This document shows, piece by piece, positions 15,700 through 24,724 of a stretch of DNA of 34,238 nucleotides (the stretch's first letter is position 1; each line of letters starts with the position of its first letter). The notes beneath the pieces were generated by a model. The model did no database searches. It was given only the letters and a program-made list of their open reading frames with translations, and had not been told where the DNA came from. Position numbers and translations under genes: made by a program. This DNA is from Serratia marcescens (lineage in GTDB: Bacteria > Pseudomonadota > Gammaproteobacteria > Enterobacterales > Enterobacteriaceae), in assembly GCF_001902635.1 (NCBI RefSeq), contig NZ_MJAO01000034.1, forward strand, positions 1 through 34,238. Reading direction: 5' to 3'.

Positions 15700-18507
15700 A
15701 TGCAGAACGGCGCAATGAAGGCCTGGCTGGATTCCTCCTATCTGGCGGGCGCGAACCAGTCTTACATAGAGCAGCTCTATGAAGACTTCTTAACCGATCC
15801 GGGTTCCGTTGAAGATAGCTGGCGTTCCATTTTTCAACAGCTACCAACCGCGGGTGTTAAACCCGATCAGCTTCACTCTCAAACGCGCGATTACTTCCGC
15901 CGCCTGGCGAAAGACTCCGCGCGCTACAACACCACCATCACCGATCCGGAAACCGACGCCAAACAGGTCAAGGTACTGCAGCTGATCAACGCCTTCCGCT
16001 TCCGCGGGCATCAGCATGCCAACCTCGATCCGCTCGGCCTGTGGCAGCGCGAGCAAGTTCCTGACCTTGATCCCGCTTACCACAACCTAACCGAAGCCGA
16101 TTTCCAGGAAACCTTCAACGTGGGCTCTTTCGCCATCGGCAAAGAAACCATGAAGCTGGGCGATCTGTATGCCGCGCTGAAGCAGACCTACTGCGGGTCG
16201 ATCGGTGCTGAGTACATGCACATCACCAACACCGAAGAGAAACGCTGGATCCAGCAGCGCATCGAGTCGGTGGTGGGGCGCGCCAGCTTTACCGCCGACG
16301 AAAAACGCCGTTTCCTGAACGAGCTGACCGCGGCGGAAGGCCTGGAACGTTACCTGGGTGCCAAATTCCCGGGCGCCAAACGCTTCTCGCTGGAAGGCGG
16401 CGACGCGCTGGTACCGATGCTGAAAGAGATGGTGCGCCACGCCGGTAAGAACGGCACGCGCGAAGTGGTGTTGGGCATGGCCCACCGCGGCCGTCTGAAC
16501 GTGCTGATCAACGTGCTGGGCAAAAAGCCGGCCGATCTGTTCGACGAATTCGCCGGCAAGCATAAAGAACACCTCGGCACCGGTGACGTGAAATATCACC
16601 AGGGCTTCTCTTCCGACGTGGAAACCGAAGGCGGCATGGTTCACCTGGCGCTGGCGTTTAACCCGTCGCACCTGGAGATTGTCAGCCCGGTGGTCATGGG
16701 TTCGGTACGTGCCCGTCGCGATCGTCTGGACGAAGCGCGCAGCAACATGGTGCTGCCGATCACCATCCACGGCGACGCCGCCATCACCGGCCAGGGCGTG
16801 GTTCAGGAAACCCTGAACATGTCTCAGGCCCGCGGCTACGAAGTGGGCGGTACCGTGCGCATCGTCATCAACAACCAGGTTGGCTTCACCACCTCCAACC
16901 CGCTGGATGCGCGCTCTACCGAATACTGCACCGACATCGCCAAAATGGTTCAGGCGCCGATCTTCCACGTCAACGCGGACGATCCGGAAGCCGTGGCCTT
17001 CGTCACCCGCCTGGCGTTGGATTTCCGTAACACCTTTAAGCGTGACGTGATGATCGATCTGGTCTGCTACCGTCGCCATGGGCACAACGAGGCCGACGAG
17101 CCGAGCGCCACCCAGCCGGTGATGTATCAGAAGATCAAGAAACACCCTACGCCGCGCAAAATCTACGCTGACGTTCTGACCGAACAGAAAGTGGCCAGCC
17201 TGGAAGATGCCACGGAAATGGTCAACCTGTACCGCGACGCGCTCGACCGCGGTGATTGCGTGGTTGAAGAGTGGCGTCCGATGAACCTGCACTCCTTCAC
17301 CTGGTCACCGTACCTGAACCACGAGTGGGACGAAGAGTACCCGAGCAAGGTTGAGATGAAGCGCCTGCAGGAACTGGGCCGCCGCATCAGCACCGTGCCG
17401 GAAGCGATCGAAATGCAGTCGCGCGTGGCGAAAATCTACGCTGACCGCGCCGAGATGGCTGCGGGCAACAAACCGTTCGACTGGGGCGCCGCCGAAACGC
17501 TGGCCTACGCCACCATGGCGGATGAAGGTATTCCAATCCGTATCTCCGGCGAAGACGCCGGCCGCGGCACCTTCTTCCACCGTCACGCGGTGGTGCACAA
17601 CCAGAAAAACGGTTCAGTCTACGTTCCGCTGGCGAATATCCACAGCGGCCAGGGCGAATTCAAGGTCTGGGACTCCGTGTTGTCTGAAGAGGCGGTGCTG
17701 GCGTTCGAATACGGTTACGCCACGGCGGAACCGCGCACGCTGGCCATCTGGGAAGCGCAGTTCGGCGACTTCGCCAACGGCGCACAGGTGGTGATCGACC
17801 AGTTCATCAGCTCCGGCGAGCAAAAATGGGGCCGTATGTGCGGCCTGGTGATGCTGCTGCCGCACGGCTATGAAGGCCAGGGCCCTGAGCACTCCTCCGC
17901 GCGTCTGGAACGCTATCTGCAGCTGTGCGCAGAGCAGAACATGCAGGTCTGCGTCCCGTCCACGCCGGCGCAGGTTTACCACATGCTGCGTCGTCAGGCG
18001 CTGCGCGGTATGCGCCGTCCGCTGGTGGTGATGTCGCCGAAGTCGCTGCTGCGTCACCCGCTGGCGATTTCTTCGCTGGACGAGCTGGCCAACGGCACCT
18101 TCCTGCCGGCGATCGGCGAGATCGACGACTTGGATCCGAAAGCGGTCAAGCGCGTCGTGCTGTGCTCCGGTAAGGTCTACTACGACCTGCTGGAACAGCG
18201 TCGCAAGAACGAGCAGAAAGACGTGGCCATCGTGCGTATCGAGCAGCTGTATCCGTTCCCGCATCAGGCCGTGCAGGCCGTGCTGGAGCAATACTCGCAC
18301 GTGCATGATTTCGTCTGGTGTCAGGAAGAGCCGCTGAACCAGGGCGCCTGGTACTGCAGCCAACACAACTTCCGTGAAGTGGTGCCGTTCGGGGCTTCTT
18401 TACGTTACGCAGGACGTCCGGCCTCCGCCTCTCCGGCGGTGGGTTATATGTCCGTACACCAGAAGCAGCAGCAGGCTCTGGTGAACGATGCGCTGAATAT
18501 TGACTAA
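15700..18507 (+). CDS. sucA: 2-oxoglutarate dehydrogenase E1 component
   Basis: The 935-residue thiamine-diphosphate enzyme decarboxylates 2-oxoglutarate and passes the succinyl group to SucB lipoate. The N-terminus QNGAMKAWLDSSYLAGANQSYIEQLYEDF matches E. coli SucA (933 aa). Cofactor and substrate blocks include FRFRGHQHANLDPLGL, GMAHRGRLNVLINVLGK, NPSHLEIVSPVVMGSVRARRDR, the ThDP motif HGDAAITGQGVVQETLN...VINNQVGFTT, and YRRHGHNEADEPSATQP. ATGATG offers starts at 15697 and 15700. The second has better spacing from AAGGGA (15689-15694) and matches E. coli. Cytosolic; partner genes sucB, and lpd elsewhere. Confidence 0.97.
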   Translation: MQNGAMKAWLDSSYLAGANQSYIEQLYEDFLTDPGSVEDSWRSIFQQLPTAGVKPDQLHSQTRDYFRRLAKDSARYNTTITDPETDAKQVKVLQLINAFRFRGHQHANLDPLGLWQREQVPDLDPAYHNLTEADFQETFNVGSFAIGKETMKLGDLYAALKQTYCGSIGAEYMHITNTEEKRWIQQRIESVVGRASFTADEKRRFLNELTAAEGLERYLGAKFPGAKRFSLEGGDALVPMLKEMVRHAGKNGTREVVLGMAHRGRLNVLINVLGKKPADLFDEFAGKHKEHLGTGDVKYHQGFSSDVETEGGMVHLALAFNPSHLEIVSPVVMGSVRARRDRLDEARSNMVLPITIHGDAAITGQGVVQETLNMSQARGYEVGGTVRIVINNQVGFTTSNPLDARSTEYCTDIAKMVQAPIFHVNADDPEAVAFVTRLALDFRNTFKRDVMIDLVCYRRHGHNEADEPSATQPVMYQKIKKHPTPRKIYADVLTEQKVASLEDATEMVNLYRDALDRGDCVVEEWRPMNLHSFTWSPYLNHEWDEEYPSKVEMKRLQELGRRISTVPEAIEMQSRVAKIYADRAEMAAGNKPFDWGAAETLAYATMADEGIPIRISGEDAGRGTFFHRHAVVHNQKNGSVYVPLANIHSGQGEFKVWDSVLSEEAVLAFEYGYATAEPRTLAIWEAQFGDFANGAQVVIDQFISSGEQKWGRMCGLVMLLPHGYEGQGPEHSSARLERYLQLCAEQNMQVCVPSTPAQVYHMLRRQALRGMRRPLVVMSPKSLLRHPLAISSLDELANGTFLPAIGEIDDLDPKAVKRVVLCSGKVYYDLLEQRRKNEQKDVAIVRIEQLYPFPHQAVQAVLEQYSHVHDFVWCQEEPLNQGAWYCSQHNFREVVPFGASLRYAGRPASASPAVGYMSVHQKQQQALVNDALNID

Positions 18508-18519
18508 TTTTCGCTCGCC

Positions 18520-18539
18520 TGCCGGCCGAGGGGCCGGCA
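18520..18539 (+). other. intercistronic hairpin between sucA and sucB
   Basis: A perfect 8-bp GC stem (18520-18527 with 18532-18539, loop GAGG) lies 12 bp after the sucA stop. No T run follows it, so it more likely stabilises or delimits mRNA ends than terminates transcription. Confidence 0.5.
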
Positions 18540-18571
18540 AGCAGATGATAAAAAACTTAAGGGAAAGCTAA

Positions 18572-19786
18572 ATGAGTAGCGTAGATATTCTGGTTCCTGA
18601 CCTTCCTGAATCGGTTGCCGATGCGACCGTAGCCACCTGGCACAAAAAACCGGGCGACAGCGTTCAGCGTGATGAAGTTCTGGTTGAAATCGAAACCGAC
18701 AAAGTGGTGTTGGAAGTGCCGGCCAGTGAAGCGGGTATTCTCGATGCTATCGTGGAAGAAGAGGGCGCGACCGTGCTGTCTCGCCAGCTGCTCGGCCGCA
18801 TCCGTCCGGGCGACAGCTCCGGCAAGCCGACCGCCGAGAAGAGCCAGGAGAAAGAAGCCACGCCTGCACAGCGCGCTACCGCGAGCCTGGAAGAAGAAAG
18901 CAATGACGCGCTCAGCCCGGCGATTCGCCGCCTGATCGCTGAACACGATCTCGATGCCGGCGCTATCAAAGGCACCGGCGTGGGTGGCCGCATCACGCGT
19001 GAAGACGTGGAAGCGCACCTGGCCAAAGGCGGCGCCGCTGCCAAACCGGCCGCCGCTGAAGCCGCGCCGCAGCCTGCTCTGGCTGGCCGCAGCGAAAAAC
19101 GCGTGCCGATGACCCGCCTGCGCAAACGCGTCGCTGAGCGTCTGCTGGAAGCGAAGAACAGCACCGCAATGCTGACTACCTTCAACGAAATCAACATGCA
19201 GCCGATCATGGACCTGCGCAAACAGTACGGCGAAGCTTTCGAGAAGCGCCACGGCGTGCGTCTGGGCTTCATGTCCTTCTACATCAAGGCCGTGGTTGAA
19301 GCGCTGAAGCGTTTCCCGGAAGTGAACGCGTCGATCGACGGTTCCGACGTGGTTTACCACAACTACTTCGACATCAGCATCGCGGTTTCTACCCCGCGCG
19401 GCCTGGTGACGCCGGTACTGCGCGATGTAGACGCCATGAGCATGGCTGACATCGAGAAGAAAATCAAAGAGCTGGCCGTTAAGGGCCGCGACGGAAAACT
19501 GACCGTGGAAGAGCTGACCGGCGGTAACTTCACCATTACCAACGGCGGCGTATTCGGCTCGCTGATGTCTACCCCGATCATCAACCCGCCGCAGAGCGCC
19601 ATCCTGGGCATGCACGCCATCAAGGATCGCCCAATGGCGGTCAATGGTCAGGTGGTGATCCAGCCGATGATGTATCTGGCGCTGTCTTATGACCACCGCC
19701 TGATCGACGGTAAAGAATCCGTCGGTTATCTGGTGACGGTCAAAGAGATGCTGGAAGATCCGGCTCGTCTGCTGCTGGACGTCTAG
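18572..19786 (+). CDS. sucB: dihydrolipoyl succinyltransferase, 2-oxoglutarate dehydrogenase E2
   Basis: The 404-residue core enzyme (E. coli 405) forms the 24-mer scaffold of the oxoglutarate dehydrogenase complex. A single lipoyl domain (1-77) carries the lipoylated Lys44 in [12 protein letters not shown]. After a charged linker comes the peripheral subunit-binding domain (about 108-145, [32 protein letters not shown]). An Ala/Pro linker leads to the catalytic domain (about 172-404), with His375 and Asp379 in SYDHRLIDG. The start follows AAGGGAAAG. It is co-transcribed with sucA (64 bp gap). The downstream gap holds an ERIC-like element. Confidence 0.98.
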   Translation: MSSVDILVPDLPESVADATVATWHKKPGDSVQRDEVLVEIETDKVVLEVPASEAGILDAIVEEEGATVLSRQLLGRIRPGDSSGKPTAEKSQEKEATPAQRATASLEEESNDALSPAIRRLIAEHDLDAGAIKGTGVGGRITREDVEAHLAKGGAAAKPAAAEAAPQPALAGRSEKRVPMTRLRKRVAERLLEAKNSTAMLTTFNEINMQPIMDLRKQYGEAFEKRHGVRLGFMSFYIKAVVEALKRFPEVNASIDGSDVVYHNYFDISIAVSTPRGLVTPVLRDVDAMSMADIEKKIKELAVKGRDGKLTVEELTGGNFTITNGGVFGSLMSTPIINPPQSAILGMHAIKDRPMAVNGQVVIQPMMYLALSYDHRLIDGKESVGYLVTVKEMLEDPARLLLDV

Positions 19787-19805
19787 TAACCCTTGCCGGG
19801 CGCAA

Positions 19806-19927
19806 TACCCTAAATAATTGGCGTTGCATCGCGGCGGTAACGGAGCGAACCCCAGGAGCATAGCGAACTATGTGACTGGGGTGAGAGATAGCCGCCAACA
19901 AAGATGCGGCGTCAAGTATGACGGGTA
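19806..19927. repeat. ERIC-like (IRU) intergenic repeat in the sucB-sucC gap
   Basis: The 122-bp element has imperfect terminal inverted repeats (TACCC...GCATC at 19806-19830; GATGC...GGGTA at 19903-19927). Its centre shows the ERIC signature: CCCAGGAGC, then GTGACTGGGGTGAG, and TCAAGTATGACGGGTA at the right end. These agree with the ERIC consensus (about 127 bp) known from enterobacteria, from memory. It lies 19 bp after the sucB stop and 104 bp before sucC, so it is transcribed inside the operon and should fold as a large RNA hairpin. Confidence 0.85.
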
Positions 19928-19957
19928 AGATGCCGCGCCCGCACTCTGTGCTATGTG

Positions 19958-19998
19958 GCCGGAAAACCATGCGGTTTACCGCGTAATAATGGTCCGGC
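19958..19998 (+). other. structured leader hairpin before sucC
   Basis: Nested stems are visible: GCCGG (19958-19962) with CCGGC (19994-19998), ACCAT (19966-19970) with ATGGT (19989-19993), and GCGGT (19971-19975) with ACCGC (19978-19982). It lies between the ERIC-like element and the sucC start and has no terminator T run (only CTAAAAACC follows). It is a candidate processing or stability element. Confidence 0.45.
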
Positions 19999-20031
19999 TA
20001 AAAACCTTCAGAACTGAATGGATAGAACATC

Positions 20032-21198
20032 ATGAATTTACACGAATATCAGGCAAAACAGCTGTTTGCTCGGTATGGCATGCCGGCACCAACCGGTTAC
20101 GCCTGTACCACTCCGCGTGAAGCAGAAGAAGCCGCATCCAAAATCGGCTCCGGCCCGTGGGTGGTGAAATGTCAGGTTCATGCTGGCGGCCGCGGTAAAG
20201 CGGGCGGCGTTAAAGTCGTCAACAGCAAAGAAGATATCCGTGCTTTCGCTGAAGCCTGGTTGGGCAAGCGTCTGGTGACTTACCAGACTGACGCGCTGGG
20301 CCAGCCGGTTAACCAAATCCTGGTGGAAGCGGCGACCGACATCGATAAAGAGCTGTATCTGGGCGCCGTCGTGGATCGCGCGACCCGTCGCATCGTATTC
20401 ATGGCGTCTACCGAAGGCGGCGTGGAAATCGAGAAAGTGGCGGAAGAAACCCCGGAACTGATCCACAAAATGACCATCGATCCGCTGGCGGGTCCACAGC
20501 CTTATCAGGGCCGTGAGCTGGCCTTCAAACTGGGCCTGACCGGTAAGCAAGTCAGCCAGTTCGCCAAGATCTTCATGGGTCTGGCTACCCTGTTCCTGGA
20601 GCGTGACCTGGCGATGGTTGAGATCAACCCGCTGGTGATCACCAAGCAGGGCGATCTGGTGTGCCTGGACGGCAAACTGGGCGCCGACGGCAACGCCCTG
20701 TTCCGCCAGCCGGAACTGCGTGAAATGCGTGACCCTTCCCAGGAAGACGAGCGTGAATCCCGTGCGGCTCAGTGGGAGCTGAACTACGTTGCCCTCGACG
20801 GCAACATCGGCTGCATGGTTAACGGCGCCGGTCTGGCGATGGGCACCATGGACATCGTTAAACTGCACGGCGGCGAACCGGCCAACTTCCTGGACGTTGG
20901 CGGCGGCGCGACCAAAGAGCGCGTGACCGAAGCGTTCAAAATCATCCTGTCCGACGACAAGGTGAAAGCGGTTCTGGTTAACATCTTCGGTGGTATCGTG
21001 CGTTGCGATCTGATCGCCGACGGCATCATCGGCGCAGTGGCCGAAGTGGGCGTTAGCGTCCCGGTGGTGGTGCGCTTGGAAGGGAACAACGCCGAACTGG
21101 GCGCCAAGAAACTGGCGGACAGCGGCCTGAATATCATTGCTGCGACCAGCCTGACTGATGCGGCTCAGCAAGTTGTTGCAGCAGTGGAGGGTAAATAA
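20032..21198 (+). CDS. sucC: succinyl-CoA synthetase (ADP-forming) beta subunit
   Basis: The 388-residue protein (E. coli 388) has an N-terminal ATP-grasp domain (about 1-240) and a C-terminal CoA-ligase domain. It makes ATP (or GTP) while converting succinyl-CoA to succinate with SucD. Visible blocks include [39 protein letters not shown] and the [33 protein letters not shown] motif that faces the alpha subunit. The ATG follows TGGATAGAAC, a weak ribosome site. The stop overlaps the sucD start by one base. Confidence 0.98.
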   Translation: MNLHEYQAKQLFARYGMPAPTGYACTTPREAEEAASKIGSGPWVVKCQVHAGGRGKAGGVKVVNSKEDIRAFAEAWLGKRLVTYQTDALGQPVNQILVEAATDIDKELYLGAVVDRATRRIVFMASTEGGVEIEKVAEETPELIHKMTIDPLAGPQPYQGRELAFKLGLTGKQVSQFAKIFMGLATLFLERDLAMVEINPLVITKQGDLVCLDGKLGADGNALFRQPELREMRDPSQEDERESRAAQWELNYVALDGNIGCMVNGAGLAMGTMDIVKLHGGEPANFLDVGGGATKERVTEAFKIILSDDKVKAVLVNIFGGIVRCDLIADGIIGAVAEVGVSVPVVVRLEGNNAELGAKKLADSGLNIIAATSLTDAAQQVVAAVEGK

Positions 21199-22070
21199 TG
21201 TCCATTTTAATCGATAAGAACACCAAAGTAATTTGCCAGGGCTTCACCGGTAGCCAGGGGACTTTCCACTCCGAACAAGCTATCGCTTACGGCACCAAAA
21301 TGGTTGGCGGCGTAACCCCGGGCAAAGGCGGCACTCAGCACCTGGGTCTGCCGGTGTTCAACACCGTGCGCGAAGCGGTTGAAGCCACCGGCGCAACTGC
21401 CTCCGTCATCTACGTTCCAGCACCGTTCTGCAAAGATTCCATCCTGGAAGCGATCGATGCCGGCATCAAACTGATCATCACCATCACCGAAGGCATCCCG
21501 ACCCTGGACATGCTGACCGTGAAAGTGAAGCTGGACGAAGCCGGCGTGCGCATGATCGGGCCGAACTGCCCTGGCGTGATCACCCCGGGCGAGTGCAAAA
21601 TCGGCATCATGCCTGGCCACATCCACCTGCCGGGCAAAGTGGGCATCGTTTCCCGCTCCGGTACCCTGACCTATGAAGCGGTGAAACAAACCACCGATGC
21701 CGGTCTGGGCCAGTCCACCTGCGTGGGCATCGGCGGCGACCCGATCCCGGGCTCCAACTTCATCGATATCCTGAAGATGTTCCAGCAGGATCCGCAGACC
21801 GAAGCGATCGTGATGATCGGTGAGATCGGCGGCAGCGCTGAAGAAGAAGCGGCAGCTTACATCAAAGAACACGTCACCAAACCGGTTGTCGGCTACATCG
21901 CCGGCGTGACCGCGCCGAAAGGCAAGCGTATGGGCCACGCGGGCGCCATCATCGCAGGCGGCAAAGGCACGGCGGACGAGAAGTTTGCTGCGCTGGAAGC
22001 GGCGGGCGTGAAAACCGTTCGCAGCCTGGCGGACATCGGCGACGCGGTAAAAGCGGTGCTGAAGCGCTAA
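21198..22070 (+). CDS. sucD: succinyl-CoA synthetase alpha subunit
   Basis: The 290-residue protein (E. coli 289) binds CoA through an N-terminal Rossmann domain ([25 protein letters not shown]) and carries the phosphorylated His247 in [30 protein letters not shown] and [16 protein letters not shown] are further family blocks. The ATG overlaps the sucC stop (TAATG), behind GGAGGG in the sucC tail, so the two subunits are translationally coupled. It is the last gene of the sdh-suc transcript and is followed by a strong terminator. Confidence 0.98.
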   Translation: MSILIDKNTKVICQGFTGSQGTFHSEQAIAYGTKMVGGVTPGKGGTQHLGLPVFNTVREAVEATGATASVIYVPAPFCKDSILEAIDAGIKLIITITEGIPTLDMLTVKVKLDEAGVRMIGPNCPGVITPGECKIGIMPGHIHLPGKVGIVSRSGTLTYEAVKQTTDAGLGQSTCVGIGGDPIPGSNFIDILKMFQQDPQTEAIVMIGEIGGSAEEEAAAYIKEHVTKPVVGYIAGVTAPKGKRMGHAGAIIAGGKGTADEKFAALEAAGVKTVRSLADIGDAVKAVLKR

Positions 22071-22106
22071 GAATTTAGTACGAAATAACAATATCTCGAC
22101 ATGTTT

Positions 22107-22131
22107 GGCCACCCATTGGGTGGCCTTTTTT
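22107..22131 (+). terminator. rho-independent terminator of the sdh-suc operon
   Basis: GGCCACC (22107-22113) pairs with GGTGGCC (22119-22125) around CATTG, followed by TTTTTT (22126-22131). It lies 37 bp after the sucD stop. The convergent minus-strand gene ends 12 bp further on. On the minus strand no long T run follows the stem, so it mainly serves sucD. Confidence 0.9.
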
Positions 22132-22142
22132 ATGGGTGAAGA

Positions 22143-24041
22143 TCAGAAGTCGTTGAGCGCCTGGATCAGCGCGATCCGATCCTGCAGGCGGCGCTGCTGC
22201 ACCGGATCCGCGGCGGCTTGCCGCTGCTGTTCTAGTGAGGTGAGGGCGGCGCGGTAATCGTCGGCGTTGCTGAACAGCGCGTTTTTGACGTTGATCGACG
22301 CGACGTTGGTGTAGCGGCCGTCGTCGGTGGTCGGCACCTGGATAACGCCCTCATTGAGCAGCCGTTTGACGATTGCCCGTTGCGGTTCGTAACCCTCCAT
22401 GCCGATCAGTTTCCAGCGCTGCGGCGGTACGCCCTGATAGTGGCCGTGTTTCACTTCCGTCAGGTAGCGCAGGGTCAGCTGGCGAATGGTACCTTCTTCT
22501 TCACCGTATTGCGCTTTGCTGTCGAACAGCACCGGGAAGGATTGCCCCTCCAGCGCGCCGCCCTTTTGCGTCAGGTGGCCCATGCGGTAACTGTTCATGC
22601 CCAGGCGGATCGGCATGTCGTCGCTGATCGGCGTGCCGTCCGCCAGGCGAAGATTGGTGATGCGTGAACCGGCGGGGCGGCGCAGATCGATGGCATAGGT
22701 GACGCCGTCGAAGAAATCGTTGGTGGAGTACTTGGACGAGCGTCGCGCCGGGTTAAAGCTGTAGGTGACGTCGCCCGGTTGCAGCTGATTGAAGTAGTCG
22801 GCGGACCACTCCATATAGCGTTTGAGCGCCTTGCCGTTGAGCTGATAAACGGTGATCTCGCCGCCGGCGTATTGGTAGTTGAAGGCGATATCCTTGGCCT
22901 TGATGTCGCCGACGTCCAGTTTGGCGCGATCGTTGTCGATCTGCAGGGCGATCACCTGCGCCAGCGGCGCATAGTGGCGGGCGGCCTGCTGGAACAGCGC
23001 ACTGATGCCGGTATCCTGCACGTGTACCTGGGGAATGCCGCGGAATTCGTCGGCGGGCACCAGATCGCTGCCGCTCAGCTTCGCCACCACCCGATTGGCG
23101 TTGGCGCGCAGAATGTCATGGTACGGCTGGTAGAGAGCCTGCATGGCGCTGTCCGGCGTCAACCCCTTGATCGGGTAGGTGTAGCTGTTTTTGTCGATCA
23201 GCGTGAATTTGCCGTCGCGGCGTTCAAACTGCAAGTCGATGCGCGACAGCGCGCGGCCGTATTTATCCGGCTCGGTGATGATGACGCCGTTAACCACCGC
23301 TTTGTCGATCTTCACGTGCATGTGGCCGGCGACGATCGCCGCCAGCTCCGGGTTGGCGTTGGCGATGTCGGCCACGCCGGTGCCCGGGCGCTGGTTTTCG
23401 TTGTCGATGCCCATATGCGCCACCAGCACGATGGCGTCGACCTGGCCGTCGATTTGCCTGATGACCTGTTTCACCGCCAGTACCGGATCGGTGAAGTTCA
23501 GCCCTTTGATGCGATCGGTGCCCTTGGCGAATTCCGCGGTCATCGGCGTGTCCATGCCGATAATGCCGATCTTCACGCCCTGGCGTTCGATGATGGTGTA
23601 GGCCGGCAGATAGGGTTTGCCGTTGTCCCAGACGATATTGCCCGCCAGCGCCGCACCCTTGAATTGCTTGAGCGGGGTGGCCAGCACCGGCAGGCCGAAG
23701 TCGAACTCGTGGTTACCCATCACCCAGACGTCGTAATTGAGCGCGTTGAGGCCCAGCATCATCGGGCTGACGGCCTCATGTTTGAAGGTTTCGACGAAGT
23801 TGCCCTGAATGGTATCGCCGGCGTCAACCAGGATCAGGTTGGGCTGCTCGGCCCGCACTTTTTTGATCTGGGTGGCTATCTGGCTCAGGCTGCCCGCCAG
23901 ATTTTCCGTGTCGCTGGCGTAGTCCCAGGGCACGAAGGTGCCGTGCAGATCGGAGGTGCCCAGCAGGGTGATATTTACCGTTTCGGTGGCCATGACGTTT
24001 CCCGAGAGTCCCAAGACAGAGGCAAAGATGATTTTTTTCAT
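22143..24041 (-). CDS. periplasmic 5'-nucleotidase / 2',3'-cyclic-nucleotide phosphodiesterase family protein
   Basis: The 632-residue protein starts with a Sec signal peptide (MKKIIFASVLGLSGNVMA, cleavage after Ala18). The calcineurin-type metallophosphoesterase domain (about 22-300) has GTSDLHG (Asp31, His33), VDAGDTIQG (Asp73, Asp76), MGNHEFDFG (Asn110, His111), LVAHMG and AGHMHVK, which form the two-metal site. The 5'-nucleotidase C-terminal domain (about 340-570) forms the nucleotide-binding pocket. Family members hydrolyse 5'-nucleotides, UDP-sugars or 2',3'-cyclic nucleotides in the periplasm. It is distinct from E. coli CpdB in sequence as I recall it, so exact substrate is open. A CRP-like site and promoter lie upstream. 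Confidence 0.82.
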   Translation of the reverse strand: MKKIIFASVLGLSGNVMATETVNITLLGTSDLHGTFVPWDYASDTENLAGSLSQIATQIKKVRAEQPNLILVDAGDTIQGNFVETFKHEAVSPMMLGLNALNYDVWVMGNHEFDFGLPVLATPLKQFKGAALAGNIVWDNGKPYLPAYTIIERQGVKIGIIGMDTPMTAEFAKGTDRIKGLNFTDPVLAVKQVIRQIDGQVDAIVLVAHMGIDNENQRPGTGVADIANANPELAAIVAGHMHVKIDKAVVNGVIITEPDKYGRALSRIDLQFERRDGKFTLIDKNSYTYPIKGLTPDSAMQALYQPYHDILRANANRVVAKLSGSDLVPADEFRGIPQVHVQDTGISALFQQAARHYAPLAQVIALQIDNDRAKLDVGDIKAKDIAFNYQYAGGEITVYQLNGKALKRYMEWSADYFNQLQPGDVTYSFNPARRSSKYSTNDFFDGVTYAIDLRRPAGSRITNLRLADGTPISDDMPIRLGMNSYRMGHLTQKGGALEGQSFPVLFDSKAQYGEEEGTIRQLTLRYLTEVKHGHYQGVPPQRWKLIGMEGYEPQRAIVKRLLNEGVIQVPTTDDGRYTNVASINVKNALFSNADDYRAALTSLEQQRQAAADPVQQRRLQDRIALIQALNDF

Positions 24042-24128
24042 AAGTTATTGTCGCTCAATGAAATTTTAACATAAGCGGCCATTTTGCTACAAAATCGCAA
24101 CCTTTACGATCCCATCGCGAGAAATAGA

Positions 24129-24134
24129 CTAATA
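24129..24134 (-). promoter_or_regulatory. candidate -10 box of the nucleotidase gene
   Basis: On the minus strand this reads TATTAG. A start about 7 bp downstream (near 24122) would place the CRP-like site at -41.5, the class II activator position, and give an 80-nt leader. No good -35 is present, as usual for class II CRP promoters. Confidence 0.5.
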
Positions 24135-24155
24135 TTGGAGAGAGATTTGTTGTTT

Positions 24156-24171
24156 TGTGACTGCTATCACT
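24156..24171. promoter_or_regulatory. CRP-like site upstream of the nucleotidase gene
   Basis: TGTGACTGCTATCACT matches nine of the ten conserved CRP half-site bases (TGTGA-N6-TCACA). Its centre is 122 bp before the nucleotidase ATG and over 550 bp before cydA, so it most likely acts on the minus-strand gene. Confidence 0.6.
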
Positions 24172-24194
24172 GTCACGGCTTATTGGAAATAAAA

Positions 24195-24204
24195 GGTTAA
24201 TTAT
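24195..24204 (+). promoter_or_regulatory. ArcA-box-like sequence
   Basis: GGTTAATTAT agrees with the ArcA-P core GTTAATTA at eight of eight bases. It lies about 520 bp before cydA, a spacing comparable to the distal ArcA sites of E. coli cyd. It is one short box in AT-rich DNA, so chance occurrence is possible. Confidence 0.3.
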
Positions 24205-24369
24205 GTCGCATAATAAGCGCGTAATAATACAATGGCGGCCCTTTTAAATTACATTTATTTAACACAAAAATATCATTAAAAAACAATTAAACCATTGCGC
24301 AACATGACCCTAAGAAAATTATGCGAAATGTGCTGATGAATATGGAAATAAGATGCGGATAGGCTTAAA

Positions 24370-24383
24370 TTGTCTCAGATCAA
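24370..24383 (+). promoter_or_regulatory. FNR-like site in the cydA upstream region
   Basis: TTGTCTCAGATCAA matches eight of ten conserved FNR bases (TTGAT-N4-ATCAA), with one perfect half-site. FNR represses cydAB in E. coli under full anaerobiosis. Its position, about 340 bp before the start codon, is compatible with an upstream cyd promoter. Confidence 0.35.
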
Positions 24384-24724
24384 ATTAGCCCGAAGTACCT
24401 CTTTCGGCTAAGATTTGACCTGTAACCAAAAGTCTAACCCACGTCACGTAAAAACCTATTTATTGTGTGGGATTGGGCGAGTATCATCCATGTTGTGATT
24501 ATGGATGGTTGATCTTGTTGCATTTGTTACCCGTTGTCGGTTTTCAGTGGCGTGCTTGTCGGCGGCCCGAGGGGCTATTGGCCGAGTGTGCGGTTGAAAG
24601 CGGAGAAGCTGGATCAAATTTGTTGTGTTTAAGGGCATTCACTGCGGGGCGTTACTGGCGGCTTTGAAAGAAGCGTGCCGATAACCGCGTGTCGGAGTCT
24701 TCCTGCGAGGAGCAAGGAGTCAAG

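Larger units (their letters stand above)
24042..24724. promoter_or_regulatory. divergent control region of the nucleotidase gene and cydA (683 bp, no gene)
   Basis: This gap is much richer in A+T than its surroundings, mostly between 24115 and 24450. It contains the nucleotidase promoter with a CRP-like site on one side and ArcA- and FNR-like boxes towards cydA. E. coli cydA likewise has a long upstream region with several promoters and ArcA and FNR (and H-NS) binding. No clear -10/-35 pair for cydA could be fixed by eye. Small open frames here lack ribosome sites and were not called. Confidence 0.6.

Noticed and set aside
24467-24667. 66-codon plus-strand frame in the cydA upstream region, a possible leader peptide
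   Set aside because: There is no ribosome site before its start, composition is unlike a membrane or leader peptide, and no attenuator-like stem follows before cydA.
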